64,000 nt of DNA from Oscillospiraceae bacterium (GTDB lineage Bacteria; Bacillota; Clostridia; Oscillospirales; Oscillospiraceae): NCBI GenBank assembly GCA_017621795.1, contig JAGASJ010000099.1:1-64000 (forward strand), given 5' to 3'. Position 1 is the stretch's first letter, and each line of letters begins with the position of its first letter. The notes below the pieces were generated by a model, which made no database searches, was not told where the DNA came from, and saw nothing but the letters and a program-made list of their open reading frames with translations. Positions 15,129 to 22,781 of this stretch are shown here, one piece after another. The translations under genes were made by a program, and so were the position numbers.

Positions 15129-16179
15129 AACCGGCCTCCTTCAGGTCTTCGTAGGGATTTGTTCCCAGAAGCTTCTCAAAAATTTCTCCTGCCTTTGCCA
15201 CCGGGTCTACATCCTTGAACTGCTCCGGGTACATAACGCAGGCTGCGTAATAAGCATCCGCCAGTGCTGTTTCCAGATTGGATGCAGAGGAACGGAAGGA
15301 AATCTGAGAATAGACCCTTCCCTCCTGCACGGCGGTAAGGGAATGATAATAGTCGGGGTTTTTGGCATAATCCTCGTTAATGAGCTTCATTCCGTTAAAA
15401 TCCAGGAAAATGATGTCCGGGTCCCAGCTTAGCACCTGCTCCAGATCAATATCAAAGGCGCCGGTCTTTCCGGTGGTATCCGCCAGATTGTTGGCGTGGA
15501 TCAGCGCGAAGGGACCGTAGCCTGCCTCTGTACCCTCGAAGCCATGGGCGCCCTTAAAGGAAACACCAGCCACATAAACAGAAGGCTTTTCGCTATCCGG
15601 AATGTCCTTGGTGCGGTCATCCAGGTCCTTTTGAATGCCCTTTAAGTAATTCGTCAGTTCCGTTGCCCGGCTTTCCATGCCGTAAAGCTGACCCATGATT
15701 CGAATCGTTTCGTAGGCACCGGTGTCCAGCGTGGTATCGCTGCCGGGAACCACCACGACAGGTGTACCGGTCTTGGCCTGCAGATCATCCGCTTCCACGG
15801 ACGCATAGGCACTCATAACGATAACATCCGGGGCAAGATTGATGATTTCCTCGGTATAGGGCTGGCCATTGGTGCCGATTACTGGCAGATCCTTGAACTG
15901 ATCGAAATTTACATAGTTGTAAAGCCGGGATATGCCGGGTTTTACTTCATAGTCTTCAACGCCAACCACCAGGTCTTGTGCGCCTACATAGCAGGTGTAG
16001 CGCAGAGCGCCAACACCCACGCAAACGATGGATTCCACTTTTTCCGGCACATTTACCTGACGGCCTGCGCCATCTGTGATCGTGCGGGTATTGCCGGCAT
16101 TTTCGCCTGTGGTTTGGCATCCGGCAAACAGGCTAAGGCAAAGAATAGCCAACAGGAAGAATGCAATGATCTTTTTCAT
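15094..16179 (-). CDS. ABC importer substrate-binding lipoprotein (FecB/BtuF family)
   Basis: Protein of 361 aa with a lipoprotein signal (MKKIIAFFLLAILCLSLFAGC, Cys at 21). The periplasmic-binding fold follows: TITDGAGRQVNVPEKVESIV, then NLAPDVIVMSAY and LSWDPDIIFLDFNG, which are the paired lobe motifs of iron-siderophore and B12 binding proteins. GAGGT precedes the ATG. It is divergent from a cobalamin-riboswitch-controlled operon, so a corrinoid is a candidate substrate. The riboswitches read the other way and cannot control it directly. Iron chelates are equally possible. Confidence 0.88.
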   Translation of the reverse strand: MKKIIAFFLLAILCLSLFAGCQTTGENAGNTRTITDGAGRQVNVPEKVESIVCVGVGALRYTCYVGAQDLVVGVEDYEVKPGISRLYNYVNFDQFKDLPVIGTNGQPYTEEIINLAPDVIVMSAYASVEADDLQAKTGTPVVVVPGSDTTLDTGAYETIRIMGQLYGMESRATELTNYLKGIQKDLDDRTKDIPDSEKPSVYVAGVSFKGAHGFEGTEAGYGPFALIHANNLADTTGKTGAFDIDLEQVLSWDPDIIFLDFNGMKLINEDYAKNPDYYHSLTAVQEGRVYSQISFRSSASNLETALADAYYAACVMYPEQFKDVDPVAKAGEIFEKLLGTNPYEDLKEAGYEFRTIKIGEK

Positions 16180-16204
16180 AGAAATACCTCTTTCTTTTCC
16201 CGGC

Positions 16205-16290
16205 AGGCTGTGCTATGATAATTGTGCCTGCCTTTATTTGACGATTTTGGTCGGCACGCCCCGGTTTGGTTGCAGCCAGCCGGGGCACCT
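16205..16290 (-). promoter_or_regulatory. structured leader of the ABC importer operon
   Basis: The minus-strand 5' UTR can form two hairpins: GCCCCGG with CCGGGGC, and GGCAGGC with GCCTGCC. No T-run follows either, and I do not recognise a riboswitch class. It may only be mRNA structure. Confidence 0.35.
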
Positions 16291-16298
16291 TTACGACA

Positions 16299-16327
16299 AT
16301 TATAGCGAATCCCCCCACACCGTACAA
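16299..16327 (-). promoter_or_regulatory. promoter of the ABC importer operon
   Basis: Minus-strand TTGTAC (16327-16322), 17 bases, TATAAT (16304-16299), 120 bases before the binding-protein gene. Confidence 0.7.
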
Positions 16328-16369
16328 GCCGGGTGGGGGGATATAAAATTCAAAGATATCCTTTTTTGA

Positions 16370-16398
16370 TTGACTTTTGGGGACCAATCGTGTATACT
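16370..16398 (+). promoter_or_regulatory. promoter of the B12-uptake operon
   Basis: TTGACT (16370-16375), 17 bases, TATACT (16393-16398). It is divergent from the importer promoter and lies 23 bases ahead of riboswitch 1. Confidence 0.75.
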
Positions 16399-16420
16399 GT
16401 TTTCGCAAGTAAATATTCCG

Positions 16421-16598
16421 TTTAAGTGCCTGCGGACGCGGTAACAGCCCCGTAGGAGAATAGAAAACCGGGTGCGAATCCCGGACGGTACCGCCGCTGT
16501 ATGCGTGGAGGCACCACACTTGACGAAAGTCGGTCATTGGAGAAATCTGAGAAGGCTGTGTGGAGCTTAAGATGCGTAAGTCAGAAGAACTGCTTAAA
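16421..16598 (+). promoter_or_regulatory. cobalamin riboswitch 1 (full-size)
   Basis: The closing stem TTTAAG (16421-16426) pairs with CTTAAA (16593-16598). The core has GGTGCGAATCCCGG and ACGGTACCGCCGCTGT (16470-16500) and the conserved 3' block AAGTCAGAAGAACTGCTT (16578-16595), the known cobalamin-riboswitch signatures. Two potential terminators follow (16608-16645 and 16659-16698), so ligand binding should stop transcription. Full length (about 178 nt) with peripheral helices agrees with the AdoCbl-type class. Confidence 0.93.
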
Positions 16599-16607
16599 TG
16601 AGGTAAA

Positions 16608-16645
16608 AACACTAGGGTCTGCAAGTACGGAGCCTGTGGTTTTTT
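16608..16645 (+). terminator. possible first terminator of riboswitch 1
   Basis: An imperfect stem (CAC-AGG-TC with GA-CCT-GTG) is followed by six T. It is the hairpin nearest to the aptamer and could be the regulated terminator. Confidence 0.5.
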
Positions 16646-16658
16646 GTTGCGGAAAAAC

Positions 16659-16698
16659 GGCTGCAGCGGCTCAGGTTTTGGGTTGCTGCAGCTTTTTT
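16659..16698 (+). terminator. terminator between the two riboswitches
   Basis: GCTGCAGC (16660-16667) pairs perfectly with GCTGCAGC (16685-16692) and TTTTTT follows. Confidence 0.7.
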
Positions 16699-16757
16699 GC
16701 TGTGACCGTCTGCGTGTGGATTCCCCCTTCTGCACGGATTGCTCTGACGGTCACAGC
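16699..16757 (+). other. long hairpin preceding riboswitch 2
   Basis: Perfect 12-bp inverted repeat GCTGTGACCGTC / GACGGTCACAGC enclosing 35 bases. It starts exactly where the preceding T-run ends. It may be a peripheral domain of riboswitch 2 or a spacer that insulates the two aptamers. Confidence 0.6.
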
Positions 16758-16782
16758 CCGCAAACCAACTGAATATTGCTTA

Positions 16783-16879
16783 TCGATGCGGCGTGGTGAT
16801 CCGGTGAGAAACCGGAACAACCGTCCATTGCTGTGTTTGGCATCCCCCTTGCCATAAGTCAGAGAGCCAGCCGTGTCGA
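16783..16879 (+). promoter_or_regulatory. cobalamin riboswitch 2 (compact)
   Basis: The closing stem TCGATGCGGC (16783-16792) pairs with GCCGTGTCGA (16870-16879). The core GGTGAGAAACCGGAACAACC and TTGCTGTG and the 3' block AAGTCAGAGAGCCAGCC (16856-16872) match the cobalamin riboswitch core. The aptamer is only about 97 nt, so it lacks most peripheral helices of riboswitch 1. The terminator at 16906 follows. Confidence 0.82.
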
Positions 16880-16905
16880 TTGGGTTTATCACGCTTTGAC
16901 AGGAG

Positions 16906-16957
16906 AGTGCAGCCGAATTGATCCGTACTTGAGGATCAATAGGTTGCACTTTTTTTG
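16906..16957 (+). terminator. terminator of riboswitch 2
   Basis: AGTGCA-CC-AATTGATCC pairs with GGATCAAT-GG-TGCACT and seven T follow. It is the expression platform of riboswitch 2 and the last barrier before the operon. Confidence 0.85.
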
Positions 16958-16961
16958 TTAA

Positions 16962-17119
16962 GCATCACAAAAAACTGCCCTTTTGCGATTTGAACACATC
17001 TTTTACCCCACTTCTTCATTTTACAAGCCCCACAATACACAAAGTATTCCAGTACTTGTAAAACTCGAATTGGAGCAAAATCTGTTGTCCCAATCATCAA
17101 AAAAAGTTTTCTGTGATGC
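16962..17119 (+). repeat. 158-bp segment with 15-bp inverted ends
   Basis: GCATCACAAAAAACT (16962-16976) and the complement of 17105-17119 differ at one position. The interior has no supported gene. It separates the last riboswitch terminator from the first coding sequence. It could be a MITE-like insertion or a further RNA stem. Confidence 0.5.
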
Positions 17120-17158
17120 CTGCGGGAAAACCACATGAGAAAAGAAGGAGGGATGCAA

Positions 17159-17344
17159 GTGACACCGGAAGAGAAGAAGGCCTGGGCGGAGGATCTTCTG
17201 CGACAAAAGTATGCGGAGCTCGGAAGACTCCCCACAAAAAAGGACTTTGACAATGCTGCTTGCGCCCAAATCAAGGCTTACCTTGGGCCGTGGCCCCGCG
17301 CTTTGGAGTCTGCCGGGCTGAAACAGCCCAAGGAAAAGAACTGA
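17159..17344 (+). CDS. 61-aa protein with homing-endonuclease-associated repeat-like motif
   Basis: Small protein, almost entirely one helical module: KYAELGRLPTKKDFDNA, then IKAYLGPWPRALESAGL. This resembles the homing-endonuclease-associated repeat (HNH_repeat, PF18780), a putative DNA-binding helix unit. No nuclease domain is attached. The GTG at 17159 lies seven bases after AAGGAGG; the ATG at 17153 is too close to that site. It is the first gene after the tandem cobalamin riboswitches and 34 bases before the large surface protein, so it is probably co-regulated by B12. A regulatory role is only a guess. Confidence 0.7.
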   Translation: MTPEEKKAWAEDLLRQKYAELGRLPTKKDFDNAACAQIKAYLGPWPRALESAGLKQPKEKN

Positions 17345-17378
17345 TTTATGTCCAAACAAATTGGAGGTAACACTAACA

Positions 17379-20300
17379 ATGAAAAAACGTATTTTAAGTA
17401 TGCTGCTGGCACTCATAATGGTAATGGGGATGATCCCCTTTGCGGCATTTGCTACCGATAGTAGCACCGAGTATGTGTATATGTCCGTAAGCTTTAATGG
17501 TATATATAAAAATGATCAAACAGGCAAACCTATGGCGTATGTCCCGGTTTCTTTTGATGAACTTGCTATGATAGATCTGGATGCGTATGGTTTGGCGGAC
17601 TATCTGTATGATGCAGATGGCGACGGAAGTTATGAAATTACCGCGCTGCATCTGATCATTTATGCACACGAAAATCTCTATGGTGGCAGCTGGAGCGAGG
17701 TTAATTTCTCAGGCACGCCCGGAAGCACCTACTTTGCAGGCGGTCTGTTTGGACAGGGCGAAAACCTGAACTATTACTTAAATGGCGCGTATCCTCTGGA
17801 GAGTGAGAGTTGGGGCGCTACATCAGATCACATCGTTTTACAGCCCGGTGATTTTATTGACCTTGCCGGATATAGCTGTTGGGGCTTTTATGGAGACGAA
17901 GCCTTTGGGTTCCAGTATTTTGCTGATGAAAACGATGAAATTACCCATACCTATACTGCCCAGACAGGAGTTGCCACTAATATCAAGCTGATTAAGGGCG
18001 GCGCAAGCATGGGTGGCGACTATTCCACTGCCTTTCTTGATGTTCCCGATTGCACCGTTTACTACGGCACGACCCTTTACGATGAAATAGGCAGTGTTAC
18101 GACCGATGCGGATGGCTGCGCGTCTATCACTTTCTCCGATCCCGGCACCTATTATCTTTGGGCAAACGGCGGGCAGGGAACAGAAGATATGCATTACTCG
18201 TGTGAACACTATTCAATCACCGGTGAACCCTGCGTTGTTTCTGCACCGGCGTTTGCTACTGTAAATGTGCCTGACCTGGAGTTTAACTTGGATTTGAGTG
18301 ATCTGACTGATCCTATTTATGATGGCGGTATGATCGCCTACAATCTGAACGAGACCGATTTTGCATACCTAGACGACACCTGCGAGGCAGGTGATAACGT
18401 TAAGTTCGGCTTCTCTGCGGCAGACTATGACCAGTACATCCTCTATGTGGATTTCTACACAGACAGCGATGTGCTTGGCTGGAATGTAAACGGTGAGAAT
18501 TATTTTGCCGATGATCCCGGTGACGGCTATGTGGATTGGGATCTTGGCAACGATTGCTGGGCCGGTTACGGCTTTGGTTATACTGACGAGGATACCGGTA
18601 AGGAATACATTGAATTCTATCTCCAATTGGGATTAGAGAGTGCTTATAACACCTCTGGCAGCTGGGATATCAAGCCTGTTCTCCTGACGGACAATGCTTT
18701 AGAAGCAATGGATGCCATTTTTGCAATTTATGACAACGGGGAAATCACCCTGGAAAGCGGCGAAGCGATCCGTAACGCGACTACCCTTTACGAAGCCTTG
18801 TCCAATATGGAAAAAGAGGTTATAGACTATCTTGATCCTGAGATTACAGAAATGCTGGAAGAAGCCCAGAAAACCTACAACATCTTGTTGGGAGATCGGG
18901 AGGCTGCCGATGCGGTAGAAGCTTTGATCACCGCCATTGGCTCCGTGGACTTGACCAAGGAAGCTGCAATTACTGCAGCAAGAGAAGCCTACGATGCCCT
19001 GAACGATACCCGCAAGGCAATGGTTTCCAACTATGCCGCGCTGACCGCTGCAGAAGAAAAACTACAGCAGCTGAAGGACGAAGCTGCCCAAGCAGCTGCC
19101 GACCAGGCTGCAGCAGACGCCGTGGAAGAACAAATTGCAGCCATTGGTACGGTAACAGTTTTCTCCGGAAAGAAAATTGATGCTGCCCGCACCGCTTTTG
19201 ATGCTTTGACTGACGCACAAAAAGCCTTGGTTGAAAATGCAAATCAATTGACCACCGCTGAGAGCGCACTGACAGAAGCTTACAAGCAGGCAGCTAAGGC
19301 AGACCATAAGGCAATTTATGAGACAACCGGAAAGTATATTGCAGGCCTTGGCACACCCGGCGTAGGTTCTACCGGCGGTGAATGGATGGTCATTGACTTG
19401 ACCCGTGCCGGTCAGTCCTGCCCCGAGGGCTATTATCAGAATGTGGTAGACTTTGTGAAAGAAGAAATTAACGACAAAGAGCAGCTTCACAGAGCTAAGA
19501 GCACGGAAAACTCCCGTATTATTCTTGCTCTGACCGCTGCCGGTTACGATGTAACCAATGTAGACGGTCATAACCTGCTGATGGGCTTGACAGATATGAC
19601 TTACATTCTCAGGCAGGGTATCAACGGTCCCATCTGGGCGTTGATCGCCTTTGATTCCCACAACTATGAAATTCCCGTTAACCCCAATGCTACCGAACAG
19701 GTAACCCGGGAAAAGCTGATAGCCTATATTCTGGAAAAACAGCTTGCTGACGGTGGCTGGGACCTTGCCAACCGGGCGGCCGACCCGGATATGACCGGTA
19801 TGGCCATTCAGGCGCTGGCTCCTTACTACAATACAAACAATGCTGTAAAGGCGGCAGTTGATAAGGCACTGATCTGCCTGAGCAATAAGCAACTGGCAAA
19901 TGGCGGTTTCGGCTCTATTGATGGTATCTGCACCGAGTCCTGCGCGCAGGTTATTGTGGCGCTGGCTACATTGGGGATTGATCCCGAAACCGACGCTCGC
20001 TTTATTAAGAACGGCATGTCCGTAGTGGACGCTATGTGTCTGTTTGCTGTGGAAGGCGGTGGCTTTGCCCATGTCCCCGCCCAGGGTGTTAACGGCATGG
20101 CAACCGAGCAAGGTCAATATGCACTAGCGGCATACTTCCGTTTGAAAGAGGATCATACTTCTTTGTACGATATGACCGATGTGATGTTGCCTGGCGAAGT
20201 AGTCAGCCAGCAGATTAGCGCAATCGGAACCGTTACATTGGAAAGCGAAAAGGTAATTACTGATGCCCGTGTAGAATATGATGCACTTTCCGCTTATCAG

Positions 20301-21170
20301 AAAACGCTGGTCGACAATTACGACGTCCTTACAGCTGCAGAAAAAACACTTTCTGACTTGAAAGCAGCTGCAGATCAGGCTGCCGCAGATCAGGCTGCTG
20401 CTGATGCTGTAACCGCTAAAATAAGCTCGATCGGTACGGTTACCATGGACTCTGAGGCGGCAATCAAGACTGCGCGTGAAGCCTATGATGCCTTGACTGC
20501 AGAGCAGAAGGCTTTGGTTAGGAACTATGATGTGCTGACCGCAGCTGAAGCAAAGCTGGCAGAGCTGAAGCAGGCTGCAAGTGAAAATCCCGACAAGCCT
20601 CAGACGAAGGTTGAGATCACGGAGGGGGGCATTACCACCGTTCCCGAAAGCTTGAAACAGGCTGGACTTGATACGCCTGAAGAGGTCAAGCAGAAAATGA
20701 TGGAAGCCATCATCGAAAAGAATAAGGAAACGGATCAAAAGAATGTTGCCCACTACGATGTTGCTCTGATGTACTCCGAGGACGGCGGCAAGACCTGGCT
20801 CAAGGCTGACGAAACCCACTTCCCGGCAAACGGAAGGATCACCGTTACCATTGCTTATCCTGCAGGAACCGACAGCACCTATGACTTTACTGTAGTTCAC
20901 ATGTTTACAAGCAACGCCTTTGGCAAGACTCCCGGTGATGTGGAGATTCCAAAGGTAACAAAGACCAAAGACGGTATTCAGTTTGAAGTTACCGGTCTGT
21001 CTCCCATCTCTGTAGGCTGGACAGCACCTAAGACTTCCGACAATCCCCAGACTGGCGATAATACCAATATCGCACTGTATACATCTTTGATGCTGGTCTC
21101 TTTTGCAGGACTGGCAGCAGTAATGTACTTTGACCGCAAGCGTAAGTACGCCGGCAAGTACAGCAAGTAA
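17379..21170 (+). CDS. cell-wall-anchored surface protein with intrinsic-factor-like alpha/alpha domain
   Basis: Protein of 1263 aa. Signal peptide 1-25 (ending AAFA). A DUF4430-like beta domain lies at about 85-185 (ITALHLIIYAHENLYGG ... YYLNGAYP ... VLQPGDFIDL). Two helical repeats (AIG-V, AYDALTxxQKALVxN, LxxAE) lie at about 509-637 and two more at 940-1067. Between them (650-930) is an alpha/alpha-barrel with squalene-cyclase-type repeats: KQLADGGWDL, MTGMAIQALAPYY, KQLANGGFGS, GMATEQGQYALAAYFR. The C-terminus has the sorting signal NPQTG (1222-1226), a membrane helix and RKRK. Intrinsic factor and transcobalamin use the same barrel to bind B12. With the riboswitches upstream, I infer a corrinoid-binding surface protein. 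Confidence 0.85.
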   Translation: MKKRILSMLLALIMVMGMIPFAAFATDSSTEYVYMSVSFNGIYKNDQTGKPMAYVPVSFDELAMIDLDAYGLADYLYDADGDGSYEITALHLIIYAHENLYGGSWSEVNFSGTPGSTYFAGGLFGQGENLNYYLNGAYPLESESWGATSDHIVLQPGDFIDLAGYSCWGFYGDEAFGFQYFADENDEITHTYTAQTGVATNIKLIKGGASMGGDYSTAFLDVPDCTVYYGTTLYDEIGSVTTDADGCASITFSDPGTYYLWANGGQGTEDMHYSCEHYSITGEPCVVSAPAFATVNVPDLEFNLDLSDLTDPIYDGGMIAYNLNETDFAYLDDTCEAGDNVKFGFSAADYDQYILYVDFYTDSDVLGWNVNGENYFADDPGDGYVDWDLGNDCWAGYGFGYTDEDTGKEYIEFYLQLGLESAYNTSGSWDIKPVLLTDNALEAMDAIFAIYDNGEITLESGEAIRNATTLYEALSNMEKEVIDYLDPEITEMLEEAQKTYNILLGDREAADAVEALITAIGSVDLTKEAAITAAREAYDALNDTRKAMVSNYAALTAAEEKLQQLKDEAAQAAADQAAADAVEEQIAAIGTVTVFSGKKIDAARTAFDALTDAQKALVENANQLTTAESALTEAYKQAAKADHKAIYETTGKYIAGLGTPGVGSTGGEWMVIDLTRAGQSCPEGYYQNVVDFVKEEINDKEQLHRAKSTENSRIILALTAAGYDVTNVDGHNLLMGLTDMTYILRQGINGPIWALIAFDSHNYEIPVNPNATEQVTREKLIAYILEKQLADGGWDLANRAADPDMTGMAIQALAPYYNTNNAVKAAVDKALICLSNKQLANGGFGSIDGICTESCAQVIVALATLGIDPETDARFIKNGMSVVDAMCLFAVEGGGFAHVPAQGVNGMATEQGQYALAAYFRLKEDHTSLYDMTDVMLPGEVVSQQISAIGTVTLESEKVITDARVEYDALSAYQKTLVDNYDVLTAAEKTLSDLKAAADQAAADQAAADAVTAKISSIGTVTMDSEAAIKTAREAYDALTAEQKALVRNYDVLTAAEAKLAELKQAASENPDKPQTKVEITEGGITTVPESLKQAGLDTPEEVKQKMMEAIIEKNKETDQKNVAHYDVALMYSEDGGKTWLKADETHFPANGRITVTIAYPAGTDSTYDFTVVHMFTSNAFGKTPGDVEIPKVTKTKDGIQFEVTGLSPISVGWTAPKTSDNPQTGDNTNIALYTSLMLVSFAGLAAVMYFDRKRKYAGKYSK

Positions 21171-21176
21171 TTGATC

Positions 21177-21213
21177 CCGGAAGCAGGGGGTACGCAAGTA
21201 CCTCTTGCTCCGG
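21177..21213 (+). other. stable hairpin after the surface-protein gene
   Basis: CCGGAAGCA-GGGGGTAC pairs with GTACCTCTTGCTCCGG around a short loop. There is no T-run, so it is more likely a 3' stabiliser or processing site than a terminator. Confidence 0.6.
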
Positions 21214-21227
21214 AACAAAACAAACCT

Positions 21228-21305
21228 ATGGGGTTGGCAGGCAACAACGCACGGAAGTTGATCCCCCTTCTTTCGGAAATTACCCGCCGCAGCCTGCTGC
21301 CCCAT
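21228..21305 (+). other. candidate structured RNA between the two surface genes
   Basis: ATGGGG (21228-21233) pairs with CCCCAT (21300-21305), and GCAGGC with GCCTGC inside it. The about 50-nt apical part has AACAAC...GTTGAT and a C-rich loop. A terminator follows at 21389. The layout (aptamer-like fold, terminator, gene) is that of an attenuator. It does not match a riboswitch class I know. Confidence 0.4.
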
Positions 21306-21388
21306 CTTCTTAACTTCGAATATCCATGCCGTTTGGCATTTTAATGTATTATTTTTGAATACCGCCGTCGCAGCCATTTTGCTGCGTT

Positions 21389-21427
21389 CCATCCGGGAAA
21401 TTTTAACATTTTTTCCGGATGGGTTTT
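21389..21427 (+). terminator. terminator upstream of the DUF4430 gene
   Basis: CCATCCGG pairs with CCGGATGG across an 18-base loop, with GTTTTTG following. A GCAGC/GCTGC mini-hairpin sits just upstream. It would separate transcription of the surface protein from the membrane-anchored partner unless antiterminated. Confidence 0.65.
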
Positions 21428-21472
21428 TGCGTTTTTATGTAAGTGAAAAAAACCTGCCTGGAGGGGTCAGAA

Positions 21473-22777
21473 ATGAAGAAAAAAACCATCGCCAACCTGA
21501 TTATGGTCGCCATTATTCTGGTAATCGTCGCTGCCGGTGTACTGGGTGTAGGTTGCATCCGTGGCTGGTTCGACTCCGACGACGGGTCTTATGCCATACT
21601 CAGCGAGATCCGCGGTATCGTAAACATTGAACGGGAAGGCGTGTCCTATCCTGTGGAGAATGGGACAGTTCTTCGCTCCGGGGATAAGCTCAGCTGTAAT
21701 CCTGGCACCACTGCCGTTGTGAAGCTGGCAGACGGAAGCCTGACCCTTTCCAACAGCGCAGTTATGAGAATCGAGGAAGCGTCTGCAGAAGGCTTCCGGG
21801 CGGAGGTCAGAACCGGTGAGGTGTTTGTCAATACCGTTTCTGCTGCCAGCCTTTCCTTTGAGGGCAATACAGAGCAGTTTAGCAATACTGTAGCGCAGCT
21901 CAGTGTCCGTAGCGGCGCTCAGTCTGTCAGCGTGTTCTCCGGCACTGTGGGCGATGCCCAGGCAGGACAGATGCTCAACTGGGTAAACGGAGAGCAAAGC
22001 GTTGGCAAGCTGGCGATCCAGTCGCTGAATGACTTTACCATCACCCAGCTGCGTAATGTGGGCGATGCTGTAACCCTTTACTTTACAGATGCGGACCTGG
22101 ATGCTCTGGAAGCGGAGCGTTGGGCAGAAAAGTACGGCACTACCCCTACTGCCCCCAATGTGACCGATCCAACCACCGGGACCACCGATCCGACTACAGG
22201 CACAACAGATCCCACCACGGGCACCACAAAACCTACCGACGAACCGACTCAGCCCACCACAAAACCCACGGTAGGCACTGAGCCCCCTGTGACGAATCCT
22301 CCGGAGACCACCGATCCTCCTGAAACCACGTCACCTCCTGAAACCACCATTCCTCCCACCACACAGGGCAAGAAGACTTGCACCATTACCATCCGGTGCG
22401 ACACCATCCTCAATAATTGGGACAATCTGGATCCGTCCAAGGCCGGCTATGTTCCCAGCAACGGTGTGATTTTGCCTACGGTGACGGTAGAGTTTGAGGA
22501 AGGTGAAACCGTCTTTGAGGTATTGAACCGGGTCTGTAGCAAGTATGGCATCCAGATCGAATACAGCTGGACGCCTATGTATAATAGCTACTACATTGAA
22601 GGCATTAACCATCTTTATGAGTTTGACTGCGGTAGTGAGTCCGGTTGGATGTATAAGGTCAACGGCTGGTTCCCCAACTACGGCTGCTCTTCCTATGAGC
22701 TGGAGGGCAACGAAACCATCGTTTGGTGCTATACCTGCGTGGGCCTTGGTGCTGATGTGGGCGGCGGTAACTGGTAA
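21473..22777 (+). CDS. membrane-anchored FecR-like / DUF4430 protein
   Basis: Protein of 434 aa. An N-terminal membrane anchor (about 7-28) has no clear cleavage site. A FecR-like beta domain follows (about 40-163: ILSEIRGIVNIEREG, LRSGDKLSCNPGTTAVVKLADGS). Residues 226-299 are a Thr/Pro linker with three DPTTGTT repeats. The C-terminal DUF4430 domain (about 301-434) has VEFEEGETVFEVLNRVC, SGWMYKVNGWFPNYGC and IVWCYTCVG. DUF4430 corresponds to the beta domain of intrinsic factor/transcobalamin (PF14478). GGAGGGG precedes the ATG. It is followed after four bases by the first EcfT gene. Likely role: cell-surface hand-over of B12 to the ECF transporter (inference). Confidence 0.85.
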   Translation: MKKKTIANLIMVAIILVIVAAGVLGVGCIRGWFDSDDGSYAILSEIRGIVNIEREGVSYPVENGTVLRSGDKLSCNPGTTAVVKLADGSLTLSNSAVMRIEEASAEGFRAEVRTGEVFVNTVSAASLSFEGNTEQFSNTVAQLSVRSGAQSVSVFSGTVGDAQAGQMLNWVNGEQSVGKLAIQSLNDFTITQLRNVGDAVTLYFTDADLDALEAERWAEKYGTTPTAPNVTDPTTGTTDPTTGTTDPTTGTTKPTDEPTQPTTKPTVGTEPPVTNPPETTDPPETTSPPETTIPPTTQGKKTCTITIRCDTILNNWDNLDPSKAGYVPSNGVILPTVTVEFEEGETVFEVLNRVCSKYGIQIEYSWTPMYNSYYIEGINHLYEFDCGSESGWMYKVNGWFPNYGCSSYELEGNETIVWCYTCVGLGADVGGGNW

Positions 22778-22781
22778 GACT

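Noticed and set aside
16299..16598. Control of the ABC importer by the cobalamin riboswitches
   Set aside because: Both aptamers are transcribed away from the importer, which has its own promoter on the other strand.
18970..20117. Long antisense frames over the surface-protein gene
   Set aside because: They are the complement of Ala/Gln-rich repeats and barrel sequence, with no start signals. The same applies to long antisense frames over comEC, alaS, pepF and the nucleoside kinase gene.
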